Source: an uncultured Clostridia bacterium
GTDB taxonomy: Bacteria > Bacillota > Clostridia > UBA1381
Direction of reading: 5' to 3'
NCBI GenBank assembly: GCA_947626135.1
Contig: CANQQZ010000013.1
Location: 1-64,000, forward strand
DNA: 64,000 nucleotides
Every line of letters begins with the position of its first letter. The first letter of the stretch is position 1. Below are positions 10,868-19,125 of the stretch, in pieces. The position numbers and the translations under genes are program-made. The notes beneath the pieces were generated by a model that had not been told where the DNA came from, searched no databases, and saw only the letters and a list, made by a program, of their open reading frames with translations.

Positions 10868-12982
10868 TCACTCATTATCCTCTGTTTGAGCGGCTTCCTC
10901 CGCGCTGCTGTCCTCCGGCTCATCGGACGCCGTTTCCGCAGTATTGTCCGGCTCTTCTCCGGCGTTCTCCGTTTCAGCCGGTTCCTCCTCATACTGCTCC
11001 TCGACCTCAACCTCCGGGTCTGTTGAGTATACAAGCGTTTCCTCGCCTATAGGCTCGTCCGCCGCTTCTTCCTCCGCTTTTGCCGCTTCCTCGGCAGCCG
11101 CCGCCTGTATAAGCGCGCGTATGCTGAGCGAGATTTTCTTAGCCTCCCAATCGACGTCGGTGATCATAGCCTCTACCTCGTCGCCTATGGAAAGAACATC
11201 CTCCGGCTTTCCTATACGCCTGTCGGCGATCTGAGAAATATGGATAAGTCCGTCAACGGTCGGAATAATCTCCGCGAATGCGCCGAACGGCATGAGGCGT
11301 ACAATTTTGCACTTGACCACGTCTCCGACCTTGTATTTATTCTGAGCGATAAGCCACGGATTATCCTCCGCCTTCTTATAGCCCAACGAAATCTTTTTCT
11401 TTTCCTCGTTAATGTCCTTGATATAAACCTCAAGAACATCTCCCTCCTTAACTACCTCGGAAGGATGCTTAATCTTATTCCACGACAGCTCGCTTATATG
11501 AACAAGCCCGTCAACGCCTCCCAAATCCACGAAAGCGCCGAAGGATGTGAGCGATTTAACCGTTCCGGTATACTTCTTATCAAGCTCTACGCCCGACCAG
11601 AACTTTTCCTCTCTTTCCTTTCTCGCCTCCTCGAGAAGCGCTCTTACCGAGCCGACTACTCTCTTTCTTCTGTCGTCAAGCTCGATAATTCTGAATTTTA
11701 CATTCGTTCCGACAAGAGTCTGAAGGTCCTGTACAAATCTTTCCGCAGCCTGTCTCGCCGGTACAAATACCTGGCAGCCGTCGCACAAAGCAAGAACTCC
11801 GCCCTTCACCGCTCTTATAATTTTGCCCTCGAGGACCTCTCCCGCTTCGTAAGCCGCTTTGATTTTGTTCCAGCTCTCCATTGCCACCAATTTCTTTCTT
11901 GACAGCACTACCTTTCCTTCCGCGTCGTTTACCCCAACGACGTAGACCTTGATTGTATCGCCTTCTTTTACAACATCAGACGGCTTAAGTGCAGGGTCGT
12001 CCGTCAACTGATCGGCGGCAAGCTGTCCGTTATACTTGAAACCGCCCAGATCGACGATCACCTCGTTATTGCGAACCTCTACCACTGTTCCGTCAACAAT
12101 GTCCCCGTTGTTGAGAGCCATTAGCCCCGCTTTCTCAAAAAGCTCCGCAAAGCTCTCCTCATTTTGTAAGTTTTCACTCATAGCCTTTACTACCTCCTCG
12201 ATAAAACGACGCGGTGTGGATGCCCCCGCCGTAATACCTATTTTATTATATCTTTTTTGCGGAATATCCTCCGCTGTTTCAACAAGAAAAGTTTCGGGGC
12301 AGTTCTTCTTCGCGATTTCAAACAGCTTCCTCGTGTTGGAGGACTCACGTCCGCCAATCACTATCATCATGTCCGAATCGCGTGAAAGACTATCCGCCTC
12401 TGCTTGTCTGTCTCTTGTCGCAATACATATTGTATCAAAAATCAGGGTACTTTTGCAAGTTTTTTTTATATTTTGTACAATATTACCAAATTTTTCTTTG
12501 TTTATTGTGGTTTGTGCTACAACGCATACGTCATTTTCAGCCAAATTCCGCGGAATTTCATCATTCTCGCTGTTAATTACCGCCGCGCTGTTGCCGCACC
12601 ATCCGTTAATTCCGATTACCTCGGGGTGATTTTTGTCGCCCACAATTATTATTTTATACCCGTCATTATAATATTTTTCCACTATTTTGTGAATTTTTTT
12701 TACATTCGGACAGGTTAAATCGACAAAATCCCGATTTTTCAGCTCATCATACACAGCCTTTCCAACGCCGTGAGCGCGTATTAAAACCTTGCAATCCGCC
12801 GGTATTTCGGAAACGCTGTCATACGCGTACACGCCTCTCGACTCCAGATCGGCTATAACCTGCGGATTATGTATTACCGGACCCAGCGTTGCCGTTTTGC
12901 CTCGTTCAAGCTCCTTATATACTCCGTCCACCGCGCGCCGCACGCCGTAACAAAATCCGGCTGTCCTTGCTGTAGTGATCAT
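10868..12982 (-). CDS. ispH: IspH / ribosomal protein S1 fusion
   Basis: Bifunctional 704-residue protein. Residues 1 to about 285 are 4-hydroxy-3-methylbut-2-enyl diphosphate reductase, the last MEP-pathway step, with the [4Fe-4S] cysteines C11, C91 and C186 and histidines at HNP (38), H71 and KNHPE (119). Residues from about 300 to 630 hold four S1 RNA-binding repeats (for example GVDGLVHISELSW and TVDGLIHISQI), and the tail is strongly acidic. Such IspH-RpsA fusions are known in Clostridia. The gene overlaps the plsC stop by 4 bases and is followed by a terminator. Confidence 0.94.
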   Translation of the reverse strand: MITTARTAGFCYGVRRAVDGVYKELERGKTATLGPVIHNPQVIADLESRGVYAYDSVSEIPADCKVLIRAHGVGKAVYDELKNRDFVDLTCPNVKKIHKIVEKYYNDGYKIIIVGDKNHPEVIGINGWCGNSAAVINSENDEIPRNLAENDVCVVAQTTINKEKFGNIVQNIKKTCKSTLIFDTICIATRDRQAEADSLSRDSDMMIVIGGRESSNTRKLFEIAKKNCPETFLVETAEDIPQKRYNKIGITAGASTPRRFIEEVVKAMSENLQNEESFAELFEKAGLMALNNGDIVDGTVVEVRNNEVIVDLGGFKYNGQLAADQLTDDPALKPSDVVKEGDTIKVYVVGVNDAEGKVVLSRKKLVAMESWNKIKAAYEAGEVLEGKIIRAVKGGVLALCDGCQVFVPARQAAERFVQDLQTLVGTNVKFRIIELDDRRKRVVGSVRALLEEARKEREEKFWSGVELDKKYTGTVKSLTSFGAFVDLGGVDGLVHISELSWNKIKHPSEVVKEGDVLEVYIKDINEEKKKISLGYKKAEDNPWLIAQNKYKVGDVVKCKIVRLMPFGAFAEIIPTVDGLIHISQIADRRIGKPEDVLSIGDEVEAMITDVDWEAKKISLSIRALIQAAAAEEAAKAEEEAADEPIGEETLVYSTDPEVEVEEQYEEEPAETENAGEEPDNTAETASDEPEDSSAEEAAQTEDNE

Positions 12983-13563
12983 TCGCTTACCTCCATAGCA
13001 TACACGGAATCCATAATATTGTCAGCCATTTTCTGAAGCTCCTGACCTCCGGGACGCTTTGCGTCTCCCTTCGGCGGATAAATCGGCTCGCCCGCTCTTA
13101 TCGTTATCCTATGTCTGAACCTATACCTGCCGCTTATGCATACCGGAACCACAGGAACATCCGCCGCGGACGATATCAGCGCGACGCCGGGCTTAGGCTT
13201 TATATGCGAGCCGTCAAGCACGCGCCGCCCCTCCGGGAAAATCAGCATGACGTTTCCGCTTTTAAGTATTCCAAGAGCGCTTTTTATAGCGCCTATATCG
13301 CCTCTGCCCCGCTGTATAGGAAACGCGCCGAGCGATGTGATGAGCCGCGCGAACAGAGGATTGTCAAACAGCGACGCCTTTGCCATATATCTCAGCGGAC
13401 GCCTCACAAAGGCTCCCGCGAATACCACGTCCCAGTAGCTTCTGTGGTTCAGCGCGATTATCGCGCCGCCCTCGGAGGGCACCCTTTCAAGTCCCTCGGT
13501 TTTGCAGCTGAAGACTACCCTTAAAAATCCGCGCACGAGCGCCTGAACTATTCTATGTCCCAT
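12979..13563 (-). CDS. plsC: 1-acyl-glycerol-3-phosphate acyltransferase
   Basis: Acylates lysophosphatidic acid to phosphatidic acid in membrane lipid synthesis. The catalytic HX4D motif is NHRSYWD (H40, D45) and the substrate motif FPEGRR follows, as in the PlsC family. The 194-residue length fits the short clostridial form. It lies between cmk (3-base gap) and ispH-rpsA (overlap), the common cmk-plsC-ispH-rpsA arrangement of Clostridia. Confidence 0.92.
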   Translation of the reverse strand: MGHRIVQALVRGFLRVVFSCKTEGLERVPSEGGAIIALNHRSYWDVVFAGAFVRRPLRYMAKASLFDNPLFARLITSLGAFPIQRGRGDIGAIKSALGILKSGNVMLIFPEGRRVLDGSHIKPKPGVALISSAADVPVVPVCISGRYRFRHRITIRAGEPIYPPKGDAKRPGGQELQKMADNIMDSVYAMEVSE

Positions 13564-13566
13564 AAA

Positions 13567-14247
13567 TCAATCCTCTTGAATTTTTTCCTTGATTATGCGC
13601 TTCACCAGCGCTGCCGACTCGTCAAAGGTCAGATCCGAAGTATCGGCAAGCACAGCGTCCTTCGCGCGCTTTAACGGTGATTCCGCGCGTGTCGAATCAT
13701 TATGGTCACGATATTCTATATCCGCTTTGATTTTTTCAAAATCGCAGTCCACACCTTTTTCGATTAGCTCCTTATACCGTCGGAGGGCGCGCGCTTCAAC
13801 GGACGCCGTAAGAAAAATTTTTACCTCCGCGTCCGGCAGAACATATTCGCATATGTCGCGTCCGTCCATAATAACGCTTTCGCTTTTAGCCATCGCTCTT
13901 TGCATCGCGACAAGCTTCCGGCGCACCTCCTTTATAACGGCGACGTCGGACGCGCCTACGGAAACCTCCGGCGTCCTTATCTCGTCAGTGACGTCGGCGC
14001 CGTTGAGGAATACCCGCTGCCCGTCCGCGTTATTTTTAATATCTATGTTTATCTCGTCAAGGCGGCTTATAAGGCTTTGGGGATCCCTCTTTGCGTCTAT
14101 ACCGTTTTTGATTGCGAAAAGCGCGGCGCATCTGTACATAGCGCCGGTATCGATATAAACTATTCCCAAATCCTTGGCGACCGCTTTTGACACACTGCTT
14201 TTACCGGCGCCTGCCGGTCCGTCCACCGCTACGGCAATATGATTCAT
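13567..14247 (-). CDS. cmk: Cytidylate kinase
   Basis: Phosphorylates CMP and dCMP. The true start is the ATG at 14247, preceded by AGGAGG at 6 bases, giving 226 residues with Walker A GPAGAGKS at 10-17 and the IDTGAMYR segment. The open frame continues upstream for about 98 codons, but that part is translation of an intergenic element (14271-14694) and is not protein-like. It is first in cmk-plsC-ispH-rpsA. No promoter was recognised between the element and the gene, so transcription may come through the element from aroH. Confidence 0.95.
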   Translation of the reverse strand: MNHIAVAVDGPAGAGKSSVSKAVAKDLGIVYIDTGAMYRCAALFAIKNGIDAKRDPQSLISRLDEINIDIKNNADGQRVFLNGADVTDEIRTPEVSVGASDVAVIKEVRRKLVAMQRAMAKSESVIMDGRDICEYVLPDAEVKIFLTASVEARALRRYKELIEKGVDCDFEKIKADIEYRDHNDSTRAESPLKRAKDAVLADTSDLTFDESAALVKRIIKEKIQED

Positions 14248-14270
14248 GGTATTCCTCCTGTTTATTATGA

Positions 14271-14694
14271 TAAGTTTATGTTTATCGCAAAAATAGCCTT
14301 CCTCTTGAGGGGAAGGGGGACCGGCGTAGCCGGTGGATGAGGTGTGTTGTGAACGGTAACAAAAAACCAGAGCAACGCTGCCTTGCAGTTGCACCTCATC
14401 AGTCGCGTTCCGCGACAGCTTCCTGCCGCAGTTTCGCCATGCGAAACCCGCAAAGCGGCTTTTGCCACAGGCAAAAGTGCGATAGGGGAAGCCTAACACC
14501 CGCCATATGCGATTTTTGCTCACGGGAATGCTCCGCATCATATTCTGAGCTTTGCTCGGAATATTCTTTGCGGCGGCATGTACATCGCAAAGATCAAAGC
14601 GAAAAAAGCTTCTGCCGGAATTTTTTTCGCTGCATTGGTAACAGATTGCCGAAAAACCGTAGTTTTTCGGCGGAGGGGCGTCAGCCCCGACCCT
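14271..14694. mobile_element. MITE-like intergenic element, copy A
   Basis: About 424 bases with no credible gene. The left end, TAAGTTTATGTTTATC (14271-14286), is a variant of the 16-base terminal repeat seen in copies B, C and D; the right terminal repeat is missing. Bases 14501-14694 match 43218-43412 of copy B in direct orientation at roughly nine in ten positions. The shared part is a string of hairpins, including TATTC-GAGC/GCTC-GAATA and GCCGAAAAAC/GTTTTTCGGC. The left part has CCTTCCTCTTGAGGGGAAGG. The right end contributes the last residues and stop of aroH; the left end is 23 bases before the cmk ATG. Confidence 0.75.
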
Positions 14695-15052
14695 TCACCA
14701 GATCCGGGCGCAGCACCTTTGCTCCGCGCAGATACACATGGTTTATTTCCTCCTTCGTTCTGTCGGTATTAATGTATATCATGATCCTTATACACTTCTC
14801 GAGACTGCCGTCGATTGCCGGAGCCTGCATATCCAGAAGCGGAACGAATGTCAGTCCGAACTCCCGCGCCGCCGCGGCGGGAAAAACCGCGGTCAGATCC
14901 GGCGTAACGGTAAATATGATTGAAATCGAATCCGCTCGTTTTAAATCGTTAGCCTCCTCTATCTCCGCTATCAGCTCCAATGCCGCGTCCAAAATTGCCT
15001 CTCTTGTGTTCGCGTCCGCCGTTGTCGCGCCGCGTATTGCTCTTACAGCCAT
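14681..15052 (-). CDS. aroH: Chorismate mutase, AroH type
   Basis: Monofunctional chorismate mutase making prephenate for phenylalanine and tyrosine. The start is the ATG at 15052 with GGAGGT 7 bases upstream, giving 123 residues that begin MAVRAIRGATTADANTREAI. The family-typical end VYLRGAKVLRPDL is present. The last residues after RPDL and the TGA stop are written in sequence matching the end of intergenic element A, so the native C-terminal end seems to have been replaced. An upstream in-frame start (15142) would run through the hutP end and has no ribosome site. Confidence 0.92.
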   Translation of the reverse strand: MAVRAIRGATTADANTREAILDAALELIAEIEEANDLKRADSISIIFTVTPDLTAVFPAAAAREFGLTFVPLLDMQAPAIDGSLEKCIRIMIYINTDRTKEEINHVYLRGAKVLRPDLVKGRG

Positions 15053-15069
15053 ATTTTTTACCTCCGTAA

Positions 15070-15480
15070 TCATACCACTCTGTGACCCATGCCTATAGCC
15101 ACATCGTTCAAATTTAAAAGTCCTATTGCGAAAAACAGACATACCGAAATATGCGCGCCGCTTCTGGCTATACCTATTTTTCCTCCCAAATTAAGCCCGA
15201 CGCATTTATTCGTTATCTGCCGCAGCGCCTCGTGCGCCGCGCCCGCCACGGCGCCCTCCTCGGAATGCGTATCGTTGATCAGGCCCTCCCGCTTCGCGGC
15301 GACGACCGCGCGTTCCAAAATTTTGGGGACCGCGCTCGCGAAATCGCTTCCGAAATCCACCGCGACCGTCCTGATGTCCATTCCCGAAAAATACTTTTTC
15401 AGCTCCGTTTCCTCCTGACGCGTATTCGTAAGCGCGATTTTCACCGCCGCCGCACACACGTCCTTGCTGCCGTAATCCAT
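15070..15480 (-). CDS. HutP family protein
   Basis: A 136-residue member of the HutP family. Bacillus HutP is an RNA-binding antiterminator that needs histidine and a metal ion to switch on the histidine-use operon. Family features visible are the helical N-terminal half, ITNKCVGLNLGGKIGIARSG and the C-terminal IGLLNLNDVAIGMGHRVV. No hut genes are near, so the RNA target here is unknown. It lies 17 bases before aroH and behind the flavoprotein gene, on the same strand. The family call is firm, the regulatory role is inferred. Confidence 0.85.
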   Translation of the reverse strand: MDYGSKDVCAAAVKIALTNTRQEETELKKYFSGMDIRTVAVDFGSDFASAVPKILERAVVAAKREGLINDTHSEEGAVAGAAHEALRQITNKCVGLNLGGKIGIARSGAHISVCLFFAIGLLNLNDVAIGMGHRVV

Positions 15481-15496
15481 GCTTCCGTCCTCCTTT

Positions 15497-16711
15497 TTAT
15501 ATATTCGTTCCCGCCAAATATCCGGTGGAAAACGCCATTTGCAGATTATAACCTCCCGTATAACCGTCCGCGTCTATAATCTCTCCCGCAAAAAACAGCC
15601 CCGGCACTATTTTGGATTCCATAGTAGACGGATTGATCTCGCTTGTTTTAACGCCGCCGCGCGTGACTATCGCCTCCTCTATCGGACGGAATCCCTTTAC
15701 CGACAAAGGCAGACTCTTCATTGTTTTTACCAGCGCTCCGCGCTCCACCCTGGTAAGCTGCGAAATATTCTTTTCGCCGTCCGCGCCGGAAAGTCTTACG
15801 ACCACCGGTATAAGCGCCTTCGGAAGAACGTCGTCAAGCGCGTTTAAAAGCTTCTTACGGCTGTATTTTTCAAAATCCCTGATAAGACGCGCATCGAGCT
15901 TTTCGCTGCTTAATGCGGGCTTTAAATCGATGCTGAGCGCATATTTGCCCCTCTCCATGTCCGTCATGTGCGCCGACGCGGATAAAATCACCGGTCCAGA
16001 AACGCCGAAATGCGTGAACAGCATCTCCCCGAAATCCTCGTATACAATCCTTTTTCCGCGCCGAACCGTGACGGCAATATTTCTAAGGGACAATCCCATA
16101 ACGTCCCTGACCCATGTCTCCTCCGTCACAAGCGGCACGAGAGACGGGACCGGCTTAATGATCGTATGTCCCGCTCCTTCAGCCATTTTATATCCCGAGC
16201 CGGTCGAGCCCGTCCCCGGATACGACCTTCCTCCGGTGCAAATAATGACGCGGTCCGCCTCATAGCTGCCGTTGTCCGCTGCCACGCCGGCGGCGCGTCC
16301 GCCGCGTATGATGATTTTCTCCGCGTCGGCTTTAATAAGCCTCACATTTTCCCTGAGAGCAAATTTCCCGAGCGCCTCAGCCACATCCGCCGCCCTGTCG
16401 CTTACCGGGAACACACGTCCGCCGCGCTCCACCTTTGTTTTTACGCCGTTATCCTCCAGCAGAGCGATTATATCTTCGTTTGTAAAGGAATAGAGCGCCG
16501 AATATAAAAATTTTGCGTTGCGGGGATATTGCTTTATCGCGTCCGCCGTCTCCGCGGCGTTTGTAATATTGCAGCGTCCCTTACCGGTTATACGCAGCTT
16601 TTTCCCGATTATGCCGTTATGCTCGATTAAAAGTACCTCGTCCGCCCGGCGGGCGGCATATCCCGCGGCTATCAGCCCCGCCGCTCCGGCTCCGACTATC
16701 GCCGCTCTCAC
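15497..16711 (-). CDS. BaiN/HI0933-family FAD-binding protein
   Basis: Flavoprotein of the HI0933/BaiN family (often annotated NAD(P)/FAD-dependent oxidoreductase); its substrate is unknown. The N-terminal dinucleotide motif GAGAAGLIAAGYAARR is followed by GIIGKKLRITGKGRCNITN, and the C-terminus has FAGEIIDADGYTGGYNLQMA. GTGGAGG sits 8 bases before a GTG at 16711, whose GTGA overlaps the stop of the upstream lipoprotein gene. That start gives about 404 residues and is preferred over an upstream TTG. Confidence 0.88.
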   Translation of the reverse strand: MRAAIVGAGAAGLIAAGYAARRADEVLLIEHNGIIGKKLRITGKGRCNITNAAETADAIKQYPRNAKFLYSALYSFTNEDIIALLEDNGVKTKVERGGRVFPVSDRAADVAEALGKFALRENVRLIKADAEKIIIRGGRAAGVAADNGSYEADRVIICTGGRSYPGTGSTGSGYKMAEGAGHTIIKPVPSLVPLVTEETWVRDVMGLSLRNIAVTVRRGKRIVYEDFGEMLFTHFGVSGPVILSASAHMTDMERGKYALSIDLKPALSSEKLDARLIRDFEKYSRKKLLNALDDVLPKALIPVVVRLSGADGEKNISQLTRVERGALVKTMKSLPLSVKGFRPIEEAIVTRGGVKTSEINPSTMESKIVPGLFFAGEIIDADGYTGGYNLQMAFSTGYLAGTNI

Positions 16712-18309
16712 GACGCCGTCCTCCACTTCGGGCAATTCTTATAACGCCACACGTAGACGGGGTCAATACCGTCCGTCACGTTGCTGCTTGATATAAGGCT
16801 TCCTGTTTTGTAATAAATGACCGCAAACGGCGCGTCGTTCACAACGATATCCGAATATTGCTTAAACAGCGCCTTCAGCTCAGCCTCGTCCGCCGTCATT
16901 CCCATCTGAGCCGTAATGGTGTCAAGCTCGGGGTTCCTGTACGCGAAATAGTTCCCCGACGACGATGTGAGCTGCGACAGCTCCATACTCGCCGGAAGCT
17001 CCACCTCTCCTATAAACATATCGTAATTGCCCGAGGATACCCGCTGCATAAACTGGTCATACGGCAGCCCTTTAACGCTGACGATTAAACCGAATTTATT
17101 CATATTCTCCGCTATTGAATCAGCCACTGAGGTCTGTTCGGAGTTATCGGAATTTGTCAAAAGCTCCAGCGACATCCTCTGCGCCGAACCGTTTACGCTC
17201 CTTACAAATTTTCCGTCCTCATCCGGTCCCCAGCCGTCGTCGCCGAGCAGTCCGTTCGCTGCGAGCTCGTCCGCCTCAAAATTATCGTTTTCATCGCAAT
17301 ATAAATACGACGACGGGTTTATCGGGATTTTGGACGGCTTGCCCCGCGAAAAAATAACGGAATCAACAATCTCCCCGCGGTCTATCAGCTTCGATACGCC
17401 CTGTCTCGTCAAAGCGCCCGAAAGCACCGGATTCGCCGTGTTAAAGCCCAAAAAAATCATACGGTTTTCCGGATAATCATGCAGCTTCAGCCTTCCCTTC
17501 GGCATATATTCCATAAGATTTACTATATCGCTCGACGAAAAATCGATTTCGCTCGCCTCGAGCATTGACATGTATTTTTCGTAGGTGCCCGCCATCTGCA
17601 AATACATCGCGTCAATATTCGCCCTGCCGTCCCTGTAATTTTCAAACGCTCCGAAATACATTTCATCCACCCGTGATTTTGTCCCGTAACAGAACGGACC
17701 CGTACCGTTCGGAACGTAATTCGGATTGACGCTCATATCTGTCTGATATTTCACTATCGGGAACGTCAGCATAGCCTCAAAGGAGGGGGAGCTGTACGCG
17801 AGCGTAATCTGCACGGAATAATCTCCCGTCATAATATAATCCGCAACATTAGCGAGATTTTGCGTATAGCTTGTGACGCCGCTTCGTATCATCCGGAATG
17901 TATACGCCACATCCGTAGCCGTAAACGGATCGCCGTCGTGCCATGTGATCCCCTGCTTTATATTAAGCGTGACCGTTCTGCCGTCTGCGGACTTCTCCAC
18001 GCCTTCTGCAAGCACGGGCACGGGTTTCATCTCGCTGTCAAGGGTATAGAGCGGCTCGTATACCAGCTCCATAGCCTCTCTTACAGACTGCGATTTCGTA
18101 ATAAGAGGATTAAACGTATCAAAATCATAAATACCCGCGTTTATCGTATTCGGCTTCTTAATGACGTTCTGCTCCTCCGTCGTCTCCTCCGCCGGCGGCG
18201 GAAACAGCCTGTCGCGCTGAGCGTCAATCCACCCGGTCACAGCCGAGCAGCCGCATATACTAAGCGCCGCAGCAGCAGCCGCCGCGGTGCGCACAAACTT
18301 CTTTATCAT
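16708..18309 (-). CDS. Solute-binding lipoprotein, oligopeptide type
   Basis: Extracellular substrate-binding lipoprotein of the SBP_bac_5 (peptide/nickel) family, 533 residues. The signal peptide ends in the lipobox SICGC, with Cys21 as the lipidated residue. Family segments include the early LVYEPLYTLDSEMKPVPVLA region and GITWHDGDPFTATDVAYTFR. No permease or ATPase genes are adjacent, so it is an orphan receptor among housekeeping genes. Its stop overlaps the start of the flavoprotein gene (GTGA) and it starts 15 bases after pgeF. The ligand cannot be told from the sequence. Confidence 0.88.
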   Translation of the reverse strand: MIKKFVRTAAAAAAALSICGCSAVTGWIDAQRDRLFPPPAEETTEEQNVIKKPNTINAGIYDFDTFNPLITKSQSVREAMELVYEPLYTLDSEMKPVPVLAEGVEKSADGRTVTLNIKQGITWHDGDPFTATDVAYTFRMIRSGVTSYTQNLANVADYIMTGDYSVQITLAYSSPSFEAMLTFPIVKYQTDMSVNPNYVPNGTGPFCYGTKSRVDEMYFGAFENYRDGRANIDAMYLQMAGTYEKYMSMLEASEIDFSSSDIVNLMEYMPKGRLKLHDYPENRMIFLGFNTANPVLSGALTRQGVSKLIDRGEIVDSVIFSRGKPSKIPINPSSYLYCDENDNFEADELAANGLLGDDGWGPDEDGKFVRSVNGSAQRMSLELLTNSDNSEQTSVADSIAENMNKFGLIVSVKGLPYDQFMQRVSSGNYDMFIGEVELPASMELSQLTSSSGNYFAYRNPELDTITAQMGMTADEAELKALFKQYSDIVVNDAPFAVIYYKTGSLISSSNVTDGIDPVYVWRYKNCPKWRTAS

Positions 18310-18324
18310 ATTTTTCCGCTCCGT

Positions 18325-19125
18325 TTATATCAATTCGATGAACGCGCCCTGATTGCCGCGCTCGTTTCCCATTTTTCTGTGTGAATACAGCATGTTTGTA
18401 TTGCATGCCGTGCATATTCCGCAATCATCTATATTGCCGCGCGGTATGCCCGCACGTTCAAGCTGCCCTATTATCGCGCGCTGCATATTCACATGATATC
18501 TTCCGCCGCGCTTCACTGCGGTTTCCTCTCCGAACGCGTCAATAAATATCCGCGCCACATCGTCGCCGACCTCAAAGCAGTCCTCCTGTATCGACGGTCC
18601 TATCGCGGCAATAATATCCTCCGGCTCCGAGCCGTATTGACTTATCATCTTCTCAGCCGTTTTCCCCGCGATTTTCAGGACCGTTCCGCGCCATCCCGAG
18701 TGCGCCGCCGCTATGACGCCGCGCTTAGCGTCAAGAAACAGCACCGGAACGCAGTCCGCCGAGAACACCGATATCGGCAGCCCTCTCGTATTCGTTATAA
18801 GCGCGTCCGCGCTTATGAATTTGTTTTCATATAAAATCCCGTTTCCCGCGTCCTCCATCGTCACATCTGCTATGTTATCCTCATGCACCTGCTTCGACAA
18901 GACCAGTTTATGATGATCCATGCCGAGCGCGCGGCAAACGCGCCTGAAATTTTCCAGAACGTTATCCATGTCGTCGCCGCTGTGCATCCGCAGATTTACC
19001 GTCGCGTAGCATCCCTTTGACACGCCTCCGAGCCTTGTCGAAAAACCGTGGCGCACGGCGCCCGTTTTTTCAAACGCCCCCGCGCTGTAATATTTTAAGC
19101 CGTTTTTATCAATTAATTCAAACAT
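18325..19125 (-). CDS. pgeF: PgeF/YlmD multicopper-like oxidoreductase family
   Basis: Member of the YfiH/YlmD family, called polyphenol oxidase or peptidoglycan editing factor PgeF. Metal-binding segments are seen: HSGWRGT, the Cys in IQEDCFEVG and the C-terminal CGICTACNTNMLYSHR. Length is 266 residues. The ATG overlaps the uvrC stop by one base (TAATG). In other bacteria family members correct misincorporated serine in muropeptide precursors or act on purine nucleosides; which applies here is not visible. Confidence 0.87.
   Translation of the reverse strand: MFELIDKNGLKYYSAGAFEKTGAVRHGFSTRLGGVSKGCYATVNLRMHSGDDMDNVLENFRRVCRALGMDHHKLVLSKQVHEDNIADVTMEDAGNGILYENKFISADALITNTRGLPISVFSADCVPVLFLDAKRGVIAAAHSGWRGTVLKIAGKTAEKMISQYGSEPEDIIAAIGPSIQEDCFEVGDDVARIFIDAFGEETAVKRGGRYHVNMQRAIIGQLERAGIPRGNIDDCGICTACNTNMLYSHRKMGNERGNQGAFIELI

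Noticed and set aside
10944-11234. Serine-rich plus-strand open frame opposite the ispH-rpsA tail
   Set aside because: It is the complement of the acidic GAG/GAA-rich tail; it has no ribosome site and is a shadow frame. Many long plus-strand frames (for example 6287-7351, 47546-48598, 60146-61105) are rejected for the same reason.
14248-14541. Long N-terminal extension of cmk
   Set aside because: It translates element A, while a canonical AGGAGG and the family N-terminus mark the ATG at 14247.
14337-15098. Plus-strand frame of 253 codons over element A and aroH
   Set aside because: Its first half is element sequence and its second half is the shadow of aroH; no start signal.
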